From: DASUKL01 sp036278755
GTDB lineage: Bacteria; Chloroflexota; Limnocylindria; Limnocylindrales; CSP1-4
Assembly (NCBI GenBank): GCA_036278755.1
Contig: DASUKL010000149.1
Coordinates: 1-10,358 of the forward strand
Direction of reading: 5' to 3'
Length of the DNA: 10,358 bases
The notes beneath the pieces were generated by a model. It saw only the letters and a program-made list of their open reading frames with translations, ran no database searches and had not been told where the DNA came from. This document shows, in pieces, positions 5,096-10,358 of this stretch. Numbering within the stretch: position 1 is the stretch's first letter; the number at the start of each line of letters is the position of its first letter. The position numbers and the translations under genes were made by a program.

Positions 5096-5889
5096 GCCCC
5101 GCCCCGTCCGCTCCGAGCCGGAAAGCCGAGCTCGGCCCCGAGGCCCGTACGGCGCTGGAGGGTTTGCTCCTGGCGCTGGCCGACGACGAGCTCGTCATCG
5201 GCTACTGGGACTCCGAGTGGACGGGCATCGCGCCGGCCCTCGAAGAGGACGTGGCCATGAGCTCGATCGCCCAGGACGAGATCGGCCATGCCCGGGCGCT
5301 CTACGGACTGCTGGCCGAGCTGACCGGCACCGAGCCCGATGCCCTGGCCTATGACCGGCCGCAGGAGGCCTTCCGCCACGCCCGCCTCCTCGACCACCCG
5401 CGGACCGACTGGGCCCTGACGGTCGCTCGCCGCTACCTCTACGAGACGGCCGACGCGGTGCGCCTCGAGGCTCTGGCCGGCGCGAGCTACCAGCCCCTGG
5501 CCGAGCTGGTGGCCAAGATCCGCCGCGAGGAGTCGTACCACCTGGCCCATGCCGGGGCCTGGTTCGAGCGGCTGGCCACGGCCGAGGGGGAGGCCCGCCG
5601 CCGGCTGGAGGGGGCCCTGGCCCGCCTGGAGCCCGATGCGGCGACGCCGCTCGTCTCCGTGCCCGGCGAAGCAGCGCTCGTGGGGGCCGGCATCCTGACC
5701 GACCCGATGGCCGAGCTGGAGGCCCGCTGGCGAGCGACGATCGCCCCGACGTTCGGGCGTCATGGCCTCGGCCTGCCCGGCCCGGCGGCCGCACCGGACA
5801 CCGCTCGCACGCTCCATGGTCCGGCCTTCGAGGACCTCTGGGCCGAGATGACGATGGTCCGTCGCACCGATCCGACGGCGACCTGGTGA
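5092..5889 (+). CDS. paaC: phenylacetyl-CoA epoxidase subunit PaaC
   Basis: PaaC is the ferritin-like partner of PaaA. This 265-residue version is near the usual 250. Hallmarks are LADDELVIGYWDSEWTG (about 29-45), LEEDVAMSSIAQDEIGHARALYGLL (50-74) and RREESYHLAHAGAWFERL (144-161). In the enterobacterial complex PaaC is structural and has lost metal ligands. Here E63-x-x-H66 and E147-x-x-H150 are both intact, along with further acids at 51-52 and E118 (YLYETAD), so a metal site may be kept. The ATG at 5092 overlaps the paaB stop by four bases, and the stop overlaps the GTG of paaD. The N-terminal 15 residues are a Pro/Ser/Ala-rich extension. The assignment rests on order and motifs and is firm; whether the protein binds metal is open. 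Confidence 0.93.
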   Translation: MSPAPSAPSRKAELGPEARTALEGLLLALADDELVIGYWDSEWTGIAPALEEDVAMSSIAQDEIGHARALYGLLAELTGTEPDALAYDRPQEAFRHARLLDHPRTDWALTVARRYLYETADAVRLEALAGASYQPLAELVAKIRREESYHLAHAGAWFERLATAEGEARRRLEGALARLEPDAATPLVSVPGEAALVGAGILTDPMAELEARWRATIAPTFGRHGLGLPGPAAAPDTARTLHGPAFEDLWAEMTMVRRTDPTATW

Positions 5890-6464
5890 CGATCGTGTCC
5901 GGACCGCGAGCGCCGCGGCCGGCCTCCGCGGCCCCGACCCCGACCGCGAACGCGACCGCGACCGCGGTCGCCGAGCCGCGCCTCGAGGACATCTGGTCCG
6001 TCCTGGCCGCGATCGCCGATCCCGAGATCCCGGCCCTCTCGATCGTCGACCTGGGCATGATCGGCTACATCGACCATGGGCCCGGGCGGCTGCGGGTCGA
6101 GCTCCTGCCGACGTTCGTCGGCTGTCCGGCGGTCGAACTCATCCGGGGCGCGATGGAGGCCCGTCTGGCTCCCCTGGCCGCGGACGTGGAGGTCGTCGTC
6201 AGCTTCGAGCCGCCCTGGACGTCCGACCGCATCACGTCGGCCGGCCGGGAGCGGCTGCGTCGGAGCGGATTCGCCCCGCCGCCTTCCTCGGCCTCGCGTG
6301 CCGCCGGCCTGCCCGACCTGATCCAGCTGACCGCCGCCCCGGCCTGCCCGTATTGCGGCTCGTCCCGGACGCGTCTGGAGAGCCCCTTCGGGCCGACGCC
6401 CTGTCGCGCGGTCGCCACCTGCCTGGCCTGCCGCCAGCCCTTCGAGGCGTTCAAGGCGATCTGA
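5886..6464 (+). CDS. paaD: phenylacetate degradation protein PaaD (MIP18/DUF59 family)
   Basis: PaaD helps mature the epoxidase, most likely by iron-sulfur or iron delivery, and is needed for activity in other bacteria. This 192-residue protein has an N-terminal Pro/Ala/Thr-rich stretch (about 7-30) and a MIP18/DUF59 domain (33-115, with DPEIPALSIVDLGMI at 45-59 and the conserved Cys80 in FVGCPA). The C-terminal metal-binding tail has CPYC (154-157), Cys173 and CLAC (179-182) before QPFEAFKAI. This two-part layout is typical of PaaD. GTG at 5886 overlaps the paaC stop (GTGA), so it is translationally coupled. The low-complexity N-terminus could be trimmed if a later start is used, but no ATG follows before the domain. 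The next gene is not paaE, unlike the paaABCDE order of E. coli. Confidence 0.93.
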   Translation: MTIVSGPRAPRPASAAPTPTANATATAVAEPRLEDIWSVLAAIADPEIPALSIVDLGMIGYIDHGPGRLRVELLPTFVGCPAVELIRGAMEARLAPLAADVEVVVSFEPPWTSDRITSAGRERLRRSGFAPPPSSASRAAGLPDLIQLTAAPACPYCGSSRTRLESPFGPTPCRAVATCLACRQPFEAFKAI

Positions 6465-6519
6465 GCGCTCCGTGTCTCGGCGTCCGCTGCGTGCGGCCCG
6501 AGGCAAGAAGGGGCGTAGG

Positions 6520-7047
6520 ATGCCGAGCGTGGACCTCCTGCCCTTCGACCGCGAGATGCCCTGTCCGGCCTGCGGCATCCAGATGACCATCGTCGGTCTG
6601 TGTCGGGAGGACCACCACACCGGTCTCGGCGCGGACGATTCAGCAGCGTCACCGGGCCCAGCCGCCTCCGGCGCGGAGCATCTCCTCGTCCGCTGCCCTG
6701 GCTGCGGCTGGGAGGCGTTCATGGAGACGGCCTCCCAGGCTGCGGCCCGCGTCCCTGTCGAGGTCCCCCGCGAGCTGCGCGGCTTCATCAAGGACGGACG
6801 GCTGCTGGAGCTGCCGGTGCGCCACGGGCGGCGCCTGGAGGCATTGGGCTACATCGCTGGCCGCGCCTTCGAGCCGGACAGGGTCTATCCGGAGCCGGAG
6901 GTCAACCAACGCCTCGCGGTCTGGCATCCGGACGTCGCCTCGCTGCGGCGCTTCCTCGTCGACGAGGGCTTCATGCGTCGCGGCGGCGGACGCTACGAGC
7001 TCCGGCCCGTGGTCGAGTGGCCGATCGCGGGGCATCCCGCCAGCTGA
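6520..7047 (+). CDS. zinc-ribbon protein with C-terminal DUF2087 domain
   Basis: This 175-residue protein is of unknown function. Residues 15-18 (CPAC) and 59-62 (CPGC) form a likely zinc ribbon, with CREDHH between them. Residues about 88-163 look like the DUF2087 domain, including RLEALGYIAGRAFEPDRVYPE near 105-125, EVNQRLAVWHPDVASLRRFLVDEGF and a final RGGGRYELRP. DUF2087 is often found near or fused to DNA-binding regulators, which with the zinc ribbon makes a nucleic-acid role possible but unproven. I chose ATG 6520 because AAGGGG lies about 7 bases upstream; an in-frame GTG at 6472 would add a basic 16-residue extension. The gene begins 55 bases after paaD and overlaps the start of the next gene, so it probably belongs to the same transcript. 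Confidence 0.75.
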   Translation: MPSVDLLPFDREMPCPACGIQMTIVGLCREDHHTGLGADDSAASPGPAASGAEHLLVRCPGCGWEAFMETASQAAARVPVEVPRELRGFIKDGRLLELPVRHGRRLEALGYIAGRAFEPDRVYPEPEVNQRLAVWHPDVASLRRFLVDEGFMRRGGGRYELRPVVEWPIAGHPAS

Positions 7048-7961
7048 CCGAGGCCGGGCCGCCGCTCTACCGCCAGGCCTGGCTGCCCGAGGGGCCGGCC
7101 CGGGGGCAGGTCGTCCTCGTCCACGGCTTCGGGGATCATGGCGGTCGCCTCGGCCCCCTCGTCGAGCCCTTCGTGGCCGCGGGTCTGGCCGTGCACGCCC
7201 TCGACCTGCCCGGCCATGGTCGTTCTCCTGGTCCGCGCGGCCACATCGGGAACTGGCACGAGTACGGCGATGCGGTGCTCGACCTCCTCGGGGCCATCCG
7301 GCCCACTGCGCCCCAGCCGCCCCGGCCCACGTTCCTCTTCGGTCACAGCCTGGGTGGGGTCATCGTCCTCGAGCTGGGCCTCCGGAGCGGGGAGGCCCTG
7401 GCCTCGGGATTCGGGTTGCGAGGCGTGGTCGTCAGCGCCCCGGCCCTCTCACCGGTCGGGGCTCGACGACCTCTCCTCGAGGCCCTCAGCAGGCCGCTGA
7501 CCCGGCTGTGGCCGGGCTTCAGCCTCGACCTGCACCTCGATCGGCGGGCCCTGTCAAGGCTCATCGACGATCCGGTCGTCTACCCCGACGACCCCCTGGT
7601 CCACCGCCGCATCAGCGCCCGCATGGCCAGCGAGACGCTGGCCGCCCTGGCCCGGACCCGGGCCCAGGCAGGATCCTGGCGACTCCCCCTGCTGGTCCAG
7701 CACGGCTCGGCCGATCGGCTGGCGGATCCGGCCGCCAGCCAGGCCTTCGTGGCCGCCGCGCGGGCGGGCGGCGCGACGGACGTCGAGCTCAGGTTCTACG
7801 AGGGCGGCCTCCACGAGCTCCACCATGACCTGGAGGCGGCGGCGTCGATCGCTGACCACCTCGCCTGGATCGAGCGGCATCTGCCTGCCACACCCGCGAT
7901 GCCTGCGACACCTGCAACAAATGCGAGCCTGGGGCGTCTGTTGGGGGAGGGCGGAGTGTGA
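7017..7961 (+). CDS. alpha/beta hydrolase, monoacylglycerol-lipase-like
   Basis: This 314-residue soluble esterase or lipase belongs to the serine aminopeptidase S33 / Hydrolase_4 group. Oxyanion loop HGFGDHGG is at 36-43, DLPGHGRSPGPRGH at 63-76 and nucleophile elbow GHSLGG at 109-114 (Ser111). The acid Asp233 is in HGSADRL and the His266 in GGLHELHHD, completing the triad. The GxGxSxGxRG pattern after strand 3 is characteristic of monoacylglycerol lipases. Residues 290-304 are a Pro/Ala/Thr repeat. The start is uncertain: GTG 7017 overlaps the previous gene by 31 bases, while the CTG at 7044 would overlap its stop by four bases and place the protein start just before TEAGPPLYRQAW. There is no known link to phenylacetate breakdown; a thioesterase or ester-cleaving role is a guess. 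It is the last gene of the run. Confidence 0.85.
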   Translation: MADRGASRQLTEAGPPLYRQAWLPEGPARGQVVLVHGFGDHGGRLGPLVEPFVAAGLAVHALDLPGHGRSPGPRGHIGNWHEYGDAVLDLLGAIRPTAPQPPRPTFLFGHSLGGVIVLELGLRSGEALASGFGLRGVVVSAPALSPVGARRPLLEALSRPLTRLWPGFSLDLHLDRRALSRLIDDPVVYPDDPLVHRRISARMASETLAALARTRAQAGSWRLPLLVQHGSADRLADPAASQAFVAAARAGGATDVELRFYEGGLHELHHDLEAAASIADHLAWIERHLPATPAMPATPATNASLGRLLGEGGV

Positions 7962-7966
7962 CTCAC

Positions 7967-7995
7967 TTGCCAGTCACCCGCCGATGCGTTACAAC
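7967..7995 (+). promoter_or_regulatory. candidate promoter of the ECF sigma factor gene
   Basis: TTGCCA (7967-7972) and TACAAC (7990-7995), 17 bases apart, match 5 of 6 and 4 of 6 sigma-70-type consensus positions. Transcription would begin near 8002, the first base of a strong hairpin. It starts 5 bases after the hydrolase stop. I do not see a clear ECF-type promoter that would show autoregulation. Confidence 0.5.
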
Positions 7996-8001
7996 ACCAC
8001 C

Positions 8002-8054
8002 TGAGGCCCCCTGGGCGGCCCGGCTCCCCCCCACCGGTGACGCCCGGGGCCTCA
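8002..8054 (+). other. strong 53-base leader hairpin before the sigma factor gene
   Basis: TGAGGCCCC (8002-8010) pairs perfectly with GGGGCCTCA (8046-8054). After a CT bulge, GGGCG (8013-8017) pairs with CGCCC (8041-8045). Further in, CCGG (8020-8023) pairs with CCGG (8034-8037) around a C-rich ten-base loop, giving 18 pairs in all. No T-run follows, so a standard terminator for the hydrolase gene is unlikely, though a T-less one is possible. It ends 10 bases before the ribosome site GCGGGAG. Confidence 0.6.
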
Positions 8055-8079
8055 TAACGATCACGCGGGAGCCCAGCCG

Positions 8080-8697
8080 GTGAGTGACCTGAGCCAGAGG
8101 ACCGCCCACTGGACCGAGCTGGGGGAGGCGCTCCTGCCCCTCGTCGACGCCCTGGTGGCCAGCGTCGACCCCGCCATCTTGCTCCGCGACCCGCAGGCCC
8201 TCGTGTCGGCCCTGTACGACGCGCACCAGCAGGACCTGTACTCGTTCGCCCGGTCCGCGGCCATCGATCCGTCCCTCGCCGACGATGTCGTCCAGGAGGC
8301 GTTCCTGCGGCTCGTCCGCGAGGTCGAGGCGGGCCGCCTGCCGAAGAACCCGGGCGGCTGGCTCTTCCGCGTCGTGGCCAACCTCATCGTCAGCCAGGCC
8401 CGGCGACGGCGGACCACGCTGCGGGCGCGCCCGCTGTCCCGCCAGTCGAACCTGGCGCCCTCGGCCGAACAGGAGATGCTCGAGCGCGAGCGCTACGGCG
8501 ATCTGGGGCTTCGACTGCGCCGCCTGCCGACGGAAGGCCGGGTCGCCCTCCTCCTGGCCGCCCAGGGGGTGTCGGGGCGCGACATCGCCGCGGCCCTCGG
8601 CCGGAGCGAGACGGCTACCCGCACGATCCTCTTCCGGGCCCGGCGCCGCCTGCGGGCGGAGCTCGAGGCTGCCGGCGCGGAGGAGGCCGGGCGATGA
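8080..8697 (+). CDS. ECF-type RNA polymerase sigma factor
   Basis: This 205-residue group 4 sigma factor directs RNA polymerase to a stress- or signal-specific promoter set. Region 2 spans about 44-112: LYDAHQQDLYSFA, DDVVQEAFLRLVRE (the typical DVVQE core) and PGGWLFRVVANLIVSQARRRR. Region 4 spans about 145-196, ending in SGRDIAAALGRSETATRTILFRARRRLR, a clear helix-turn-helix. The first 40 residues are an extra N-terminal segment. GTG at 8080 is preceded by GCGGGAG (8065-8071) at an 8-base distance. The stop (8695-8697) overlaps an ATG at 8694 that opens a 10-codon frame leading to the anti-sigma gene. The pair therefore forms the usual sigma/anti-sigma operon, held off until the membrane protein senses its signal. 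Confidence 0.92.
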   Translation: MSDLSQRTAHWTELGEALLPLVDALVASVDPAILLRDPQALVSALYDAHQQDLYSFARSAAIDPSLADDVVQEAFLRLVREVEAGRLPKNPGGWLFRVVANLIVSQARRRRTTLRARPLSRQSNLAPSAEQEMLERERYGDLGLRLRRLPTEGRVALLLAAQGVSGRDIAAALGRSETATRTILFRARRRLRAELEAAGAEEAGR

Positions 8698-8726
8698 GTG
8701 GCGACATGGAGGGGAGCGGGCGATGA
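8694..8726 (+). CDS. possible 10-codon coupling ORF between sigma and anti-sigma genes
   Basis: ATG at 8694 overlaps the sigma stop (ATGA) and runs ten codons (MSGDMEGSGR) to TGA at 8724-8726. That stop in turn overlaps the anti-sigma ATG at 8723. The sequence GGGCGATGAGT occurs at both junctions, so the start region seems to have been duplicated. The peptide itself is unlikely to matter; it may relay ribosomes from one gene to the next. Confidence 0.35.
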   Translation: MSGDMEGSGR

Positions 8727-10108
8727 GTCCGGCGGGGGACGGCTCCCGGGCCATCGGGCACGACGAGGCCCTCGATCTCGCCACGGCTGGCCTCGACGCC
8801 CCCCTGGCCCCCGGTGACGCGTCTGCCTTGGAGGCGCATCTCGGGACCTGTCCCACCTGTACCGTGGCCACGGCCTCGATGCGCCATGACGCGGAACGAC
8901 TGAGCGGCCTGCCTCGTCACGATGCCCCGGAGCGCATCCGCCAGGTGGTGGTCACCTCCGTGGTCGCCCCGGGCCGACCGCATCGCGGCTGGGTCACGCG
9001 GTCCGTCCTGGGCGGCCTGGGGGTGCTGGTCGCCATCGCTGCGCTGCTCGTGGCCTCGACCGCTCCGGTCCTGCCCGATCTCACCAGCCGTCCCGCGGCC
9101 TACGTCTGGAAGGAGGAGATGCCGGCCGCCAGCCGCGCCGCGGGCCTCGCTCTCAGCGCCCTGGCCTCGGACGGCGGCACGGTCGTCGCCCTGGGGGCCG
9201 GGCCGGCCGGCGTCGGGGCCTGGCGGTCGGACGGTTCGGCCTGGCAGGCCGTCCCGGCCGCCTCGTTCGATGGCGCACAGGTCGCCGCCGCGGTCAGTCG
9301 CCCTCGAGGGTTCGTGGCGGTGGGCTACGCGGTGGGCCCCGACGGGGCCAGCGAGGCCCTCAGCTGGACGTCCTCGGAGGGCAGCTGGTGGACCCGCTCC
9401 CAGCCCAGCCCGGAGCTCGAACGGGCGGCCATGGCGGACGTCGTGGCCGACGGCGATGGCCTCCTCGCCGTGGGCCTTAGCAGCCAGCCGGAGGAGGCTG
9501 CGGTATGGCGCTCGGCTGATGGGCTCACGTGGACCCAGGCGCCCTGGCCCAGTGGGGGCGTGGGGGCGCGCATGAACAGCGTCGCCCGGCGCGGGCACGC
9601 CTACGTGGCCGTGGGTCAGGACGCCGCCGGTGCTGCCATCTGGTGGTCCTCGGACGGGCAGCACTTCGACCGCCTGCCGCTCGCCGGCGCCGACGGGACA
9701 CGCCTCGTCGACGTGACCGCCGGCGGTCCTGGGTTCGTGGCCGTGGGCTGGACCGTGGACGCCAGCCAGCAGCAGCATGCCGCGGTGTGGACCTCCGCCG
9801 ACGGCCTGGTGTGGAACGTCGTGGACGACGCCGTCGACGATCAGGGCGTGCAGCTCTCGGGCATCACCGTGGGCATGGGCCGGCTGACCGCCGTCGGCCG
9901 CTCGCCGAGCGGGGCGGTGGCCTATGTCTCCCTCGACGGCCGCTCGTGGCAGGCCCTGCCCGCCGGCCCTGGGTTCGACGGAGCGGCCTTCCAGTCCGTG
10001 CTGGTCGACAAGGGCCGCCTGCTCGTGGCGGGCGCTGGCGCCCACGGCCCGGGCATCTGGCAGCTCGAGCGTCCCGACACCGCGGGCGACTCGACCTCGC
10101 CATGGTGA
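8723..10108 (+). CDS. zinc-finger anti-sigma factor with a membrane segment and an extracytoplasmic propeller-like repeat domain
   Basis: This 461-residue protein probably holds the sigma factor encoded just before it. The cytoplasmic part (1-88) has an anti-sigma zinc-finger motif, H39-x3-C43-x2-C46, in EAHLGTCPTC. One membrane helix follows at about 93-113 (SVLGGLGVLVAIAALLVAS). The outside part (about 120-450) contains repeated W/Y-x-S-x-D/E-G-x-x-W units at 167-174, 215-223, 262-270, 307-315, 356-364 and 401-409. Each is preceded by a FVAVG or LLAVG strand, and a final IWQLER follows. About six or seven blades of a BNR/Kelch-like beta-propeller are likely. The fusion suggests that ligand binding or cell-surface change outside is passed through the membrane to free the sigma factor; this is an inference. 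ATG at 8723 overlaps the stop of a tiny frame and has GGGGAGCGGG upstream. No terminator is seen after the stop. Confidence 0.85.
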   Translation: MSPAGDGSRAIGHDEALDLATAGLDAPLAPGDASALEAHLGTCPTCTVATASMRHDAERLSGLPRHDAPERIRQVVVTSVVAPGRPHRGWVTRSVLGGLGVLVAIAALLVASTAPVLPDLTSRPAAYVWKEEMPAASRAAGLALSALASDGGTVVALGAGPAGVGAWRSDGSAWQAVPAASFDGAQVAAAVSRPRGFVAVGYAVGPDGASEALSWTSSEGSWWTRSQPSPELERAAMADVVADGDGLLAVGLSSQPEEAAVWRSADGLTWTQAPWPSGGVGARMNSVARRGHAYVAVGQDAAGAAIWWSSDGQHFDRLPLAGADGTRLVDVTAGGPGFVAVGWTVDASQQQHAAVWTSADGLVWNVVDDAVDDQGVQLSGITVGMGRLTAVGRSPSGAVAYVSLDGRSWQALPAGPGFDGAAFQSVLVDKGRLLVAGAGAHGPGIWQLERPDTAGDSTSPW

Positions 10109-10136
10109 GCCGAGGCTCGGGACGAAGCCTGACGGT

Positions 10137-10358
10137 GTGAACCCCGGGCGCGACCGCAGCGGCGGGACCAGCGGTCAAGGACGCGGCGGCACCCGTGATC
10201 GCGTGGTCGATCGCCGCCGGCTCCTGGTGGCCCTGGTCGGCCTGGCCCTCATCGGTGGCTCGTGTGGCGGCGCACCCTCGGCCAGCCCGGCACCCAGCCT
10301 GCCGACATCCAACGGCCCGCTGGCCGACCCCAGCGCCCCCACACCTGTGACGATCACG
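10137..10358 (+). CDS. probable lipoprotein or secreted protein (N-terminal part, cut by window edge)
   Basis: This is the first 74 codons of a gene that runs off the right edge. A hydrophobic stretch LLVALVGLALIGGSCGG follows basic residues (DRVVDRRR). Cys43 (counted from GTG 10137) could be the lipidated cysteine, though GGSC is only a fair lipobox. Next comes a Pro/Ser/Ala-rich linker (PSASPAPSLPTSNGP), common after lipoprotein signal peptides. GTG at 10137 gives a long polar N-terminus; GTG at 10203 would give a more normal signal peptide with Cys21 and may be the true start. It lies 28 bases after the anti-sigma gene on the same strand and may share its transcript, perhaps as an extracytoplasmic partner. 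Function cannot be assigned. Confidence 0.6.
   Translation, partial: MNPGRDRSGGTSGQGRGGTRDRVVDRRRLLVALVGLALIGGSCGGAPSASPAPSLPTSNGPLADPSAPTPVTIT

Noticed and set aside
8002..8054. Intrinsic terminator of the paa/hydrolase run
   Set aside because: No T-run follows the stem, the apical loop is C-rich, and the position at a predicted transcription start fits a leader element better. A T-less terminator is not excluded.
8615..10045. 476-codon open frame antisense to the anti-sigma gene
   Set aside because: It reads as a Gly/Arg/His-rich shadow. The plus-strand frame has a zinc finger, membrane helix and regular repeats.

Overview
The window is GC-rich (about 70% by eye). Its genes are tightly packed, often with GTG starts and stop/start overlaps. 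The gene set (phenylacetyl-CoA epoxidase subunits, a proline racemase family enzyme, a TetR regulator, an ECF sigma factor with a membrane-anchored anti-sigma protein carrying an outside propeller-like domain) suits a soil or sediment bacterium of the Chloroflexota or Actinomycetota type. That is an inference from style and gene content, since no ribosomal or other phylogenetic marker is present. The leftmost ~500 bases look less GC-biased than the rest.

Layout. Positions 1-530 (minus strand) hold the start of an ABC transporter ATPase that runs off the left edge, with a candidate promoter and inverted repeat in front of it. Next is a proline racemase/hydroxyproline epimerase family gene (1601 to 531, minus). 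Divergent from it, across a 243-base gap, is an unrecognised 185-residue protein with an apparent two-fold internal repeat (1845-2402, plus). From 2403 to 3116 there is about 700 bases without a credible gene. It holds four separate short-repeat families, several hairpins and, at its right end, a promoter with an 18-bp palindrome.

The centre is a phenylacetate catabolic operon on the plus strand: a TetR repressor (3117-3785), paaA, paaB, paaC and paaD (3782-6464). It continues into a zinc-ribbon/DUF2087 protein (6520-7047) and a monoacylglycerol-lipase-like alpha/beta hydrolase (7017-7961). Most junctions are 4-base overlaps or a few bases apart, so the repressor is probably cotranscribed with the genes it controls. 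The palindrome CTAACGAGCGTTCGTTAG lies just downstream of a TTGACG-17-TAGGGT promoter and contains an exact match to the motif I recall for the PaaR repressor of Thermus. A simple model follows: the TetR protein represses its own operon until phenylacetyl-CoA accumulates, and PaaABC(D) then epoxidises the ring of phenylacetyl-CoA. No paaE reductase, ligase or downstream pathway gene lies in the window.

The right end is a second plus-strand unit: an ECF sigma factor (8080-8697), a zinc-finger anti-sigma protein with one membrane segment and a C-terminal repeat domain (8723-10108), and the start of a probable lipoprotein (10137 onward). The sigma gene has its own candidate promoter (TTGCCA-17-TACAAC). 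A strong 53-base hairpin begins at about the predicted transcription start.

Nothing here is clearly a new defence or mobile system. The points most worth checking are the PaaR-type operator, the leader hairpin of the sigma gene, the PaaC protein that keeps both ExxH metal motifs, and the repeat-dense spacer.
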